Assembly: GCF_000473265.1 (NCBI RefSeq)
Contig: NZ_KI421511.1
Span: forward strand, 7,661,314 to 7,725,313
Origin: Amycolatopsis thermoflava N1165
GTDB lineage: Bacteria > Actinomycetota > Actinomycetes > Mycobacteriales > Pseudonocardiaceae
Length of the DNA stretch: 64,000 nucleotides
Direction: 5' to 3'
Shown piece after piece: positions 57,521 to 64,000 of this stretch. The first letter of the stretch is position 1. Each line of letters begins with the position of its first letter. The notes beneath the pieces were generated by a model. It was not told the DNA's origin, did not search any database, and saw nothing but the letters and a program-made list of their open reading frames with translations. The translations under genes were made by a program, and so were the position numbers.

Positions 57521-58078
57521 ATGTATGCGAAGCAGTACGAGATCGCCCTGCCCGCCGACTACGACATGGGCATCATCCGCAGGCGGGTCGCCGAGCGCGG
57601 GCACGCGCTCGACGACCGCGCGGGCCTCGGCCTGAAGGCGTACCTCCTCCGGGAGAGCCCGAACCAGTACGCGCCGTTCTACCTGTGGCGGGACCCCGGG
57701 CGGATGGCCGAGTTCCTGGTGGGCGGCGGCGGTTTCGAGAACATCGTGCGGGACTTCGGCCGCCCGGTGGTGCGGCACTGGACCGGGCTGGCGTTCCAGC
57801 CCGGTCCGGCGCGCGACCGCACGCCCCGGCACGCGTCCCGCCTCGTCACCCCGGTCGGTGCGGATGCCGCCGCGGCCGTCGAGGAGGCGCTCACCGGGCT
57901 GAGCGCGACCGCCAGGGGGTCCGGGGTGCACAGCGCGGCCCTCGCGCTGGACCCGCACCACTGGCAGCTGGTGCGGTTCGTGCTCGGCGAGCACGACGGC
58001 GAGGCGACCGAGCGGTACGAGGTGCTGCACCTGTCCGCGCCGGAACTGGGGGCGCTGCATGTGGGACGGCAGTGGTAG
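57521..58078 (+). CDS. DUF4865-family protein
   Basis: The 185-residue protein begins MYAKQYEIALPADYDMGIIR, the DUF4865 signature, and continues with LGLKAYLLRESPNQYAPFYL, WRDPGRMAEFL and VLGEHDGEATERYEVLHLSA. The family is widespread in actinobacteria and proteobacteria, usually next to TetR or LysR regulators and small oxidoreductases. The function is unknown; the fold resembles dimeric alpha-beta barrel monooxygenases, which is an inference. GTACAGTGCGGGG precedes the ATG. It converges on the RBBP9-like hydrolase one base away. Confidence 0.9.
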   Translation: MYAKQYEIALPADYDMGIIRRRVAERGHALDDRAGLGLKAYLLRESPNQYAPFYLWRDPGRMAEFLVGGGGFENIVRDFGRPVVRHWTGLAFQPGPARDRTPRHASRLVTPVGADAAAAVEEALTGLSATARGSGVHSAALALDPHHWQLVRFVLGEHDGEATERYEVLHLSAPELGALHVGRQW

Positions 58079-58079
58079 A

Positions 58080-58622
58080 TCAGGCGGCAACTTCGCTGAG
58101 GAGGGCGAGGCCGGATGGCCAGTCGCCGAGGCCGCTGGCGGAGTTGAGGTGGCCGTGCCCGGCGAGCAGGCGCCGCGGGACTCGCCACGCGCCGGCGAGC
58201 GCGGCCGAGGCCGCCGGTTCGCAGTAGGGGTCGTCGTCGCCGGCGACCACCAGGCCGGGGCACGGCAGCGGCCGGGCCCGCAGGTTCGCGAACGTCGGCG
58301 CGGCTTGGCGGGGGAACGCAGGCCCCCGCGGGTCGGGCGGTGCGACCAGGAACGCGGCCGCCCCGCGCGGCCGGGCCGCGGCCAGCCACTCGGCCGCCGC
58401 CCAGCAGCCGAGGCTGTGCGCGACCAGCACCACCCGCTCGCCGCGCCGGGCCGCGGTCGCGTGGGCGGCGCCGACCGCCGCCACCCAGTCCGCGAGGTCC
58501 GGCTCCGTCCAGGAGGCCGGGGCGATCCGGACGGCCGAAGCGCCCCAACGCTCCTCCCACACGGTCTGCCAGTGCTTCTCGTCCGAACCGTCGATCCCCG
58601 GGATGATGACGTACGCGACCAA
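58080..58622 (-). CDS. RBBP9/YdeN-family alpha/beta hydrolase
   Basis: The ~180-residue hydrolase begins VAYVIIPGIDGSDEKHWQTV, has the nucleophile elbow VVLVAHSLGCWAAAEWL with Ser at about residue 71, LVVAGDDDPYC for the Asp, and LLAGHGHLNSASGLGDWPSG for the His. This is the RBBP9/YdeN pattern of serine hydrolases. TTG at 58622 is the closest plausible start; longer versions add a low-complexity N-terminus without similarity. It is divergent from the Lrp-type regulator. Confidence 0.85.
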   Translation of the reverse strand: MVAYVIIPGIDGSDEKHWQTVWEERWGASAVRIAPASWTEPDLADWVAAVGAAHATAARRGERVVLVAHSLGCWAAAEWLAAARPRGAAAFLVAPPDPRGPAFPRQAAPTFANLRARPLPCPGLVVAGDDDPYCEPAASAALAGAWRVPRRLLAGHGHLNSASGLGDWPSGLALLSEVAA

Positions 58623-58745
58623 CGTCCACCGCCGTTTCCACTCGTGGCCCCCGCACGACCGGGTGCCGCCGTGGACGATGATCGATGGTTCAACCGTCCG
58701 TGGCGGGCGGGGCAAGTGATCTCAAGGGAAGTGGCGGCGACAACG

Positions 58746-59186
58746 ATGGAATCACTCGACGAGATCGACCGCGCGATCCTGGAGCTGTTGCAGACCGAGG
58801 GGTGGCTCAGCGGCGCCGAGGTGGGCCGCCGGGTGGGGCTGTCCCAGCCGGCGGCCGGCGCGCGCATCCAGCGCCTGGAGAAGAGCGGCGTCATCCTCGG
58901 GTACCGCGCGGTCGTCGCGCCCGCCGCGGTGGGCCTGAACATCCACGCCGTCGTCCGGCTGCGCACGACGCACGCGCAGTTGCCGAAGGCGCTGGCCCTC
59001 GCCGGGCGGATCGCCGAGGTCGTCTCCACGGTCCGCGTGACCGGTGAGGACTGTCTGCTGTTCGACGTGCACTGCACGCACGCCGAACGGCTCGAACAGA
59101 TCGTGGACTCGCTGGCCCGCTTCGGGCCGGTCACCACGTCGCTCGTGCTGCGCAGTTACCCGGCGAAGCCGCTGCCTACCCCTTGA
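58746..59186 (+). CDS. Lrp/AsnC-family regulator
   Basis: The 146-residue protein has an N-terminal HTH (LDEIDRAILELLQTEGWLSG, VGRRVGLSQPAAGARIQRLE) and a C-terminal RAM/AsnC_trans domain (GLNIHAVVRLRTTH, VVSTVRVTGEDCLLFDVHC). It likely senses amino acids or related acids. ATG 58746. It is divergent from the RBBP9-like hydrolase and converges on rtcB with an 11-base overlap. Confidence 0.92.
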   Translation: MESLDEIDRAILELLQTEGWLSGAEVGRRVGLSQPAAGARIQRLEKSGVILGYRAVVAPAAVGLNIHAVVRLRTTHAQLPKALALAGRIAEVVSTVRVTGEDCLLFDVHCTHAERLEQIVDSLARFGPVTTSLVLRSYPAKPLPTP

Positions 59187-60366
59187 CGCATACCACCTGC
59201 TTGAGGTGCGCGACCACCTCGACGAGGTCGGTCTGCGCCTTGATCACCGAGTCGATGTCCTTGTAGGCGGCCGGGATCTCGTCGACGACGCCCTCGTCCT
59301 TGCGGCACTCCACGCCGTCGGTCTGGGCGGCGAGGTCGGCGGCGGTGAACGTCTTGCGCGCCTTGGTGCGCGACATGCGCCGCCCGGCTCCGTGCGACGC
59401 CGAGTGGAACGAGGTCTCGTTGCCGAGGCCGCGGACGATGTAGGAGCCGGTGCCCATGCTGCCCGGGATGATCCCGAGGTCGCCGGAGCCCGCGCGGATC
59501 GCGCCCTTGCGGGTGACCAGCACGTCCACGCCGTCGTAGGTCTCCTCGGCGACGTAGTTGTGGTGGCACGAGATCGGCTCGTCGAACCGCACGCCCGGCA
59601 CCGTGTCGGCGACGGCCTGCTGGACGAGCGCGACCATCGTGGCCCGGTTGCGGGCCGCGTAGTCCTGCGCCCAGAACAGGTCTCGCCGGTAGGCCGCCAT
59701 CTCCGGGGTGCCCGCCACGAACACCGCCAGGTCGCGGTCCGGCAGGTCCGCGTTGTGCGGCAGCTTGCGGGCCACGTCGATGTGCCGCTTGGCGAGTTCG
59801 TTGCCGATGCCGCGGGAGCCGGAGTGCAGCATCAGCCACACGCGGCCGGCGTCCGGGCCACCCTGTTCGAGGCACACCTCGATGAAGTGGTTGCCGCCGC
59901 CGAGGCTGCCGATCTGCGCCCGCGCCCGGTCGCGCAGGTTCTGGACGCCGTCGTGCAGCTGCCCGAACGCCGACCAGAACTCGTTCCACCCGCCGGTGCC
60001 GGGTACGCGGGCGGGGTTGACCGGGGTGCGGTGCATGGCGAAGCCGACCGGCACGGCGTCCTCGATGCGGCGGCGCAGTTTGCCGAGGTCGTCGGGCAGG
60101 TCGCCGGCGGTCAGCGAGGTGCGGACCGCGCTCATGCCGCAGCCGATGTCCACACCCACCGCGGCGGGGGAGACCGCGTCACGCATCGCGATCACGCTGC
60201 CGACTGTCGCGCCCTTGCCGTAGTGCACGTCCGGCATGACGGCCAGACCGTGCACCCACGGCAGGTTGGCGACGTTGTGCAGCTGACGCATCGCTGCGTC
60301 CTCGACGGTCGCCGGGTCGGCCCACATGCGGATCGGCACGCGGGCGCCCTCGACGGCGGTGAACAT
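59176..60366 (-). CDS. rtcB: RtcB-family RNA ligase
   Basis: The 396-residue protein has the metal-site motifs VMPDVHYGKGATVG and VGVDIGCGMSAVR (Asp 73, Cys 76), SLGGGNHFIEV, LMLHSGSRGIGN and CHHNYV. HSASHGAGRRMSR includes the His that is guanylylated. It ligates 2',3'-cyclic phosphate or 3'-phosphate to 5'-OH RNA ends using GTP and Mn. The shorter RtcB version (~400 aa) is usual in bacteria. No archease or RtcR is adjacent; instead a YbjN-like gene lies upstream on the same strand, 66 bases away. ATG 60366 is preferred over an in-frame ATG at 60396. Confidence 0.93.
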   Translation of the reverse strand: MFTAVEGARVPIRMWADPATVEDAAMRQLHNVANLPWVHGLAVMPDVHYGKGATVGSVIAMRDAVSPAAVGVDIGCGMSAVRTSLTAGDLPDDLGKLRRRIEDAVPVGFAMHRTPVNPARVPGTGGWNEFWSAFGQLHDGVQNLRDRARAQIGSLGGGNHFIEVCLEQGGPDAGRVWLMLHSGSRGIGNELAKRHIDVARKLPHNADLPDRDLAVFVAGTPEMAAYRRDLFWAQDYAARNRATMVALVQQAVADTVPGVRFDEPISCHHNYVAEETYDGVDVLVTRKGAIRAGSGDLGIIPGSMGTGSYIVRGLGNETSFHSASHGAGRRMSRTKARKTFTAADLAAQTDGVECRKDEGVVDEIPAAYKDIDSVIKAQTDLVEVVAHLKQVVCVKG

Positions 60367-60432
60367 CCGAAGATCCTTTCGCTCAGGTGGATCCACAGGG
60401 TTACCCGCGGATCGGCCCGCAGCAACCGGATT

Positions 60433-60840
60433 TCAGTAGTCGTCGCGCCCGGTGAGCTGTTCTTCGAGCAGCTCGGCGGAACTGGTGACCAGGGCGAGCG
60501 GGTCGACGAACTCGTTGATGTCGAGGTTGGCCAGCGGGAGGGAGTGCCGGAGCACCAGGTACTCGCCCATGACGACCACTCCGCCGACGACGGTGGTGTG
60601 CCCGACCTCGGCCAGCACCCCGACGACGTCCACCTCGTCCACCCGGGCGAACGGTGTCGCGATCTGGATCCACTCGTCCCGCCGATCGAGAACCTCCCGG
60701 GCGATCACGACGATCTGGGTGCGCTCCTCCTCCTCGGGATCGGACTGGAAGCGGATCCGAATGCGTAGTTCGTCCGGTTCGTCCCGAACCACCTTGTACT
60801 GCTGCCGGATGAACGTCGCGAGATCGCGCCAGCTCGTCAC
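60433..60840 (-). CDS. YbjN-like hypothetical protein
   Basis: The ~135-residue protein (GTG 60840, VTSWRDLATFIRQQYKV) is acidic, with RIRIRFQSDPEEEERTQIVV, ATPFARVDEVDVVGVLAEV and LRHSLPLANLDINEFVDPLA. These features are compatible with YbjN/type III chaperone-like folds, but the match is weak. It lies just upstream of rtcB on the same strand, so the two probably share a transcript and this protein may accompany RNA repair (inference). The region upstream (60841-61361) is non-coding. Confidence 0.7.
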   Translation of the reverse strand: MTSWRDLATFIRQQYKVVRDEPDELRIRIRFQSDPEEEERTQIVVIAREVLDRRDEWIQIATPFARVDEVDVVGVLAEVGHTTVVGGVVVMGEYLVLRHSLPLANLDINEFVDPLALVTSSAELLEEQLTGRDDY

Positions 60841-60982
60841 CCCAGAGGTCCTTCCTCGTGCCCGATCGGTCACGGGAAGTGAAGCACAGATGCTCCAGCA
60901 CCGGGACCGGACCAGAAAAACTCCCGCAACAACAACAACCGCCGCCCGGCAACGCAACAGCACCGACCATCGAACCAGGCCT

Positions 60983-61100
60983 CCCCCGCCCCCGATCCAC
61001 AGCCGATCTTTAGTCGCCGACCAGGGTTGTCAAGGCACGCTTTCCCGCCTTGACAACCCTGCTCGGCGACTGAAACACAATCAGGCATCGGGGGCGGGGG
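60983..61100. repeat. Large interrupted palindrome 1 (118 bp)
   Basis: A perfect central stem CAGGGTTGTCAAGGC at 61022-61036 with its complement at 61047-61061 closes a 10-base loop. After one mismatch it continues for nine bases, AGTCGCCGA (61012-61020) with TCGGCGACT (61063-61071). After 15 unmatched bases on each side, CCCCCGCCCCCGAT (60983-60996) pairs with its complement at 61087-61100. No poly-U follows. It lies downstream of the MFS gene and upstream of the YbjN-like gene on the same strand. Confidence 0.9.
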
Positions 61101-61236
61101 TGGTCGGAAGGTGACCTTTCCGGGCGCCGCAAGGCGCACCGCCCGCAGGGCGGAAAAGATCAAAAGAGTCCTCGCCGGACGGGCAGGCTCCGGGATGACC
61201 AGGGGTTGGGTGCCTCGTCTCACCTTGGGTGGGTGG

Positions 61237-61385
61237 CTGGGTGGTCATCCCGTCGCCTTCCGGTTTGTGCATATCACCTTGAGCCAGGGCCGCAAGGTTG
61301 GCATGTCAACTCACGCGAGAAGCGGAGGTTGCGGCCCTGGCTCAAGGTGATCGCGCCAGTGTCAGGCGACGGGATGACCACCCAG
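61237..61385. repeat. Large nested palindrome 2 (149 bp) overlapping the MFS gene end
   Basis: Two perfect inverted repeats are nested. The outer arms of 22 bases are 61237-61258 and 61364-61385; the inner arms of 23 bases are 61273-61295 and 61329-61351, closing a 33-base loop. The right outer arm is the last seven codons (LGGHPVA) and first stop base of the MFS gene, so the left outer arm is an inverted copy of a gene end. GGATGACC at 61193 pairs with 61243-61250 as a further partial copy. The rest of 60841-61361 shows nothing else. Confidence 0.9.
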
Positions 61386-62561
61386 CTTCTCTTGTGTTGC
61401 TTGGCGTGTTGTCGCTGTTGCCCAAATGGCCAGTCCGATCAGCGGCAGCGCCGCGCCGAACAGGGTCGGGCCGGCCCAGCCGAATGCGTCGTAGAAGCTT
61501 CCCGCTACTGCCGACGCTACCGCGCCGCCCACGAAGATCGTCGTCATGAACACCGTGTTGATGCGGGCCCGCGCGTCCGCCCGCAGGCCGTAGATTTCCC
61601 GCTGCGAAAGGACCTGGTGGCCCTGCACGGCGAGGTCGAGCACCACGCCGGCCAGCGCCAGCACCACCACCGATCCCGCGCCCAGCCACGCCACGACCAT
61701 CGCGACCGCGGCCAGGGCCAGTGCGATTCCGCTGCCGATCCCGCCGTGCCCGCGGTCGCCCAAGCGCCCTGCCAACGGGGCGGCCGCCGCGCCGGCCGCG
61801 CCCACCAGCGCGAACACCCCCACCTCGGTCTGCGTGAGCCCGTGCCGCCCGACCAGTTCGAACGCCACCGACGTCCAGAACGCCGAGAACGCCCCGAACA
61901 TCAACGCCTGGCACACCGCCCGGCGCCGCAACGCGGGTTCCTCCCGGGCCAGTGTGAGGATCGACCCCATCAACCGGGCATAACCCTCGTCGTGCGTCGG
62001 GCGGCGGTGGGGGAGCATCCGGCGCGCCGCGACCGCCACCACCAGCATCAGCACCGCCGACACGAAGTAGATCGTCCGCCACCCGAACGCCCCCGCGACC
62101 AGGCTGGACAATGTCCGCGCCAGCAGGATCCCCAGCAGCAGACCGGTCATGACCGTGCCGACGAACCGGCCGCGCTGCTCCTCCGGCGCGAGGTGCGCGG
62201 CGAACGGGATGAGGATCTGCGCCACCACCGACGTCACGCCGATCAGCACCGACGCCGCCAGGAACACCCCGAACACCGGCGCCACGGCCGCGACCACCAG
62301 CGCCAGCGCGGTGAACACCAGCGTGCGCGACGCCAGCGCCCGGTTCTCCACCAGGTCGCCGAGCGGCATCAGCAACGCGAGCCCGGCCGCGTAACCCAGC
62401 TGCGTCAACGTCACCACCAGTGCGGCGCTGCCCTGGCTCACCCCGAACGCGGTCGCGATCTCGGTCAGCAGTGGCTGCGCGTAGTACAGGTTGGCCACCG
62501 TGGCGCCGCACGAGAACGCGAGCACCACCATGATCAGCCGCAGGTTGCGGATTTCCGGCAT
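61362..62561 (-). CDS. MFS transporter, YnfM/arabinose-efflux-like
   Basis: The 399-residue protein has twelve predicted helices: IMVVLAFSCGATVANLYYAQ in helix 1 with PLLTEIATAFGVS, VVTLTQLGYAAGLALLMPLG (motif A region with D-L-V-E-N-R), and AARRMLPHRRPTHDEGYARL as the central loop. The type is AraJ/YnfM-like efflux. ATG 62561 begins at the first helix; an upstream ATG at 62630 adds a hydrophilic stretch without similarity. It lies downstream of a TetR gene on the same strand. Its last codons form the right arm of palindrome 2. Confidence 0.9.
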   Translation of the reverse strand: MPEIRNLRLIMVVLAFSCGATVANLYYAQPLLTEIATAFGVSQGSAALVVTLTQLGYAAGLALLMPLGDLVENRALASRTLVFTALALVVAAVAPVFGVFLAASVLIGVTSVVAQILIPFAAHLAPEEQRGRFVGTVMTGLLLGILLARTLSSLVAGAFGWRTIYFVSAVLMLVVAVAARRMLPHRRPTHDEGYARLMGSILTLAREEPALRRRAVCQALMFGAFSAFWTSVAFELVGRHGLTQTEVGVFALVGAAGAAAAPLAGRLGDRGHGGIGSGIALALAAVAMVVAWLGAGSVVVLALAGVVLDLAVQGHQVLSQREIYGLRADARARINTVFMTTIFVGGAVASAVAGSFYDAFGWAGPTLFGAALPLIGLAIWATATTRQATQEKLGGHPVA

Positions 62562-62637
62562 GACAGTGCGGACACCACACACGGCCGGTGCATTCCCGGT
62601 GTGAGACCGTTCACCCGGGAAACCCGGCAAACGAGTC

Positions 62638-63252
62638 CTAAGCGGACCGCACCCGCAGCCCGTCGAAGGCCACGGCCGCCACCGTCTCCGCCAGCTCGTC
62701 GCCGCTCTGCCCGCCGCGCGGCCGGTACCACTCGATCAGCGAGTTGACCATGCCGAACAACAGCCGCGCCGCGGTCGGCGGATCGATGTCCGGCCGCAGG
62801 TCGCCCTCGTCGACGGCCTTGGTGACCAGTTCGGACACGATGTGGTCGAACTCACGACGACGGGCCAGCGCGTCCCGCTCCACCTTCGTGTTGCCGCGCA
62901 CCCGCAGCAGCAGCGTCACGAACGGCAGCCGGTCCACCAGCACCCGGACACTGCCGCGCACCAGGTACTCCAGCCGGTCCACCGCGCGCCCGTCGACCGA
63001 GTCCAGCTCGGCCACGATCTCGAACAGCCCGTCCAGCGCCCGGTTCACCGCCAGCCGCAACAACTCCTGCTTGCTCGGCACGTGGTGGTAGATGGCGGAC
63101 TTGGTGATGCCGAGCTTGCGCGACAGGTCCTCCATGCTGGTGCCGTCGTAGCCGCGCTCGTTGAACAGCTTGACCGCGACCGCGAGCAGGGACTCCAGGT
63201 CGTAGCCCGGCCTGCCACGCCGGGCGGGCCGGGCCGGAGGTGCGGTCGTCAT
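62638..63252 (-). CDS. TetR-family regulator (PaaR-like)
   Basis: The 204-residue repressor has the HTH GYDGTSMEDLSRKLGITKSA followed by IYHHVPSKQELL, and a TetR_C-type helical domain with the family-like ending RLLFGMVNSLIEWYRPRGGQ. It is located 22 bases downstream of a phenylacetate-CoA ligase gene on the same strand, as in PaaR-type repressors of phenylacetate degradation. The downstream MFS gene may be in the same transcript. ATG 63252. Confidence 0.9.
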   Translation of the reverse strand: MTTAPPARPARRGRPGYDLESLLAVAVKLFNERGYDGTSMEDLSRKLGITKSAIYHHVPSKQELLRLAVNRALDGLFEIVAELDSVDGRAVDRLEYLVRGSVRVLVDRLPFVTLLLRVRGNTKVERDALARRREFDHIVSELVTKAVDEGDLRPDIDPPTAARLLFGMVNSLIEWYRPRGGQSGDELAETVAAVAFDGLRVRSA

Positions 63253-63274
63253 GACCCCAGTATCCCAAGCGGTC

Positions 63275-64000
63275 TCAGGCCGGCGGGCGCTGGTCGATCA
63301 CGCGGCGCAGCTTGCCCATCGACCGTTCCAGTGTGTCCGGGTCGAGCACCTCCACGCCGACGCTGATCCCCACGCCGTCTTTGACCCGTGCCGCGATCTC
63401 CGCGGCGGCGCCGGAACGGCGGTCGGCCGGGGTGTCGTGCCGGGCCTCGACCAGCACCGTCAGGTGGTCCATCCGGTCCTTTTTGGTCAGCTTCAGCTGG
63501 AAGTGCGGCGCCAGGCCCTCGGTCGCCAGCACGATCTCCTCGATCTGCGTCGGGAACACGTTGACCCCGCGCAGGATGATCATGTCGTCGCTGCGGCCGG
63601 TGACCTTGTCCATGCGCCGGAACGCCGGCCGCGCGGTGCCGGGGCGCAGCGCGGTCAGGTCCCGTGTGCGGTAGCGGATGACCGGCATGGCCTGCTTGGT
63701 GAGCGAGGTGAACAGCAGCTCACCCGTCTCGCCCTCGGCCAGCACGTTCCCCTCGACCGGGTCCACCACCTCGGGGTAGAAGTGGTCCTCCCAGATGTGC
63801 AGGCCGTCCTTGGTTTCCACACACTCCTGCGCGACACCCGGCCCCATCACCTCGGACAGGCCGTAGATGTCGACGGCGTGCAGGTCCATCCGCTGCTCGA
63901 TCTCCCGCCGCATCTGCTCGGTCCACGGCTCGGCGCCGAAGATGCCCACCCGCAGCGAGGACTTCGCCGGGTCCAGGCCCTGGCGCTCGAACTCGTCCAG
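63275..64000 (-). CDS. paaK: Phenylacetate-CoA ligase, C-terminal part (cut by the window end)
   Basis: The visible ~241 residues match the C-terminal half of PaaK adenylate-forming enzymes: AVDIYGLSEVMGPGVAQECV, HIWEDHFYPEVVDP, ELLFTSLTKQAMPVIRYRTR, and the hinge DKVTGRSDDMIILRGVNVFP followed by QIEEIV. The frame is open to base 64000, so the N-terminal part lies outside. The enzyme activates phenylacetate to its CoA thioester, the entry step of the aerobic paa pathway. It is followed by a PaaR-like TetR gene. Confidence 0.93.
   Translation of the reverse strand: MDEFERQGLDPAKSSLRVGIFGAEPWTEQMRREIEQRMDLHAVDIYGLSEVMGPGVAQECVETKDGLHIWEDHFYPEVVDPVEGNVLAEGETGELLFTSLTKQAMPVIRYRTRDLTALRPGTARPAFRRMDKVTGRSDDMIILRGVNVFPTQIEEIVLATEGLAPHFQLKLTKKDRMDHLTVLVEARHDTPADRRSGAAAEIAARVKDGVGISVGVEVLDPDTLERSMGKLRRVIDQRPPA

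Noticed and set aside
60950..61390. An insertion sequence with terminal inverted repeats
   Set aside because: No transposase or target-site duplication is seen, and one arm is the end of the neighbouring gene, so a standard IS is not supported.
1..64000. tRNA, rRNA, riboswitch or phage genes
   Set aside because: I looked for cloverleaf arms with TTCGA-type loops, rRNA landmarks, riboswitch cores and phage structural or integrase motifs and found none I could support by eye.

Overview
The window comes from a very high-GC (roughly 70% or more) actinomycete. Codon third positions are almost all G or C. GTG and TTG starts are common, several regulator genes look leaderless, and the regulators are typical of filamentous actinomycetes: AfsR/SARP, large LuxR-type ATPases, ECF41 and ECF42 sigma factors, and F420-type enzymes. 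The overall flavour fits Pseudonocardiaceae (Amycolatopsis-like). That assignment is an inference from family content; no rRNA or other marker gene is present. No tRNA, rRNA, CRISPR array, transposase, integrase or phage gene was seen.

Layout. 1-4.3 kb: end of a hydrolase plus flavin-reductase operon, a TetR regulator, a block of decayed ~180-bp repeats, a GlxA-type AraC regulator and a membrane protein. 4.3-7.1 kb: STAS protein, a degenerate RsbW-like protein, a SigG-like sigma factor and a divergent hydrolase. 7.2-12.3 kb: two MFS transporters, a YihY protein, a MarR repressor with palindromic operator candidates, and endonuclease V. 12.3-19.5 kb: ECF41 sigma factor with its epimerase, a DrrAB-like ABC exporter preceded by 11-bp-phased heptamers, a convergent AfsR-like regulator and an MmcQ protein. 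19.5-22.8 kb: TetR, a Rox-like FAD monooxygenase, RidA, and an ArsR-SRPBCC pair. 22.8-26.3 kb: almost gene-poor, full of decayed repeats around Nudix, nitroreductase and dodecin genes. 26.3-30.3 kb: CBS protein, peptide deformylase, a histidine kinase lacking its phospho-acceptor His, and a wrecked MFS pseudogene. 30.3-41.8 kb: DGPF-ECF42 pair, PhoD phosphatase, NAD kinase, LuxR ATPase, peroxidase pseudogene, ATP-dependent DNA ligase, and a divergent EamA-MocR pair. 41.9-49.7 kb: a second SARP regulator next to an FAD oxidase whose promoter has ideal SARP architecture, an HD protein, an SDR-MerR pair with a 19-bp-spacer promoter, an Ada-like protein and a methyltransferase. 49.9-53.8 kb: a two-component phenol/4-hydroxyphenylacetate-type hydroxylase operon with its own FAD synthetase, divergent from an IclR regulator with twin operators. 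53.8-64 kb: F420-type oxidoreductase, proline iminopeptidase, MarR, methyltransferase, DUF4865, Lrp, RtcB, two very large palindromes, an MFS transporter, and TetR followed by phenylacetate-CoA ligase (cut by the window end).

Themes. Most of the window is accessory: paired regulator-target modules (ECF41-epimerase, ECF42-DGPF, ArsR-SRPBCC, MerR-SDR, IclR-hydroxylase, SARP-oxidase, TetR-PaaK), aromatic catabolism and export. No biosynthetic core enzyme (PKS, NRPS, terpene cyclase) is present, so this is not a complete secondary-metabolite cluster. The least-explained signal is a set of degenerate tandem or inverted repeats that contain copies of the ends of neighbouring genes (araC 3' end, SRPBCC stop region, ada-like 5' end, MFS 3' end), plus two large interrupted palindromes at 61.0-61.4 kb.
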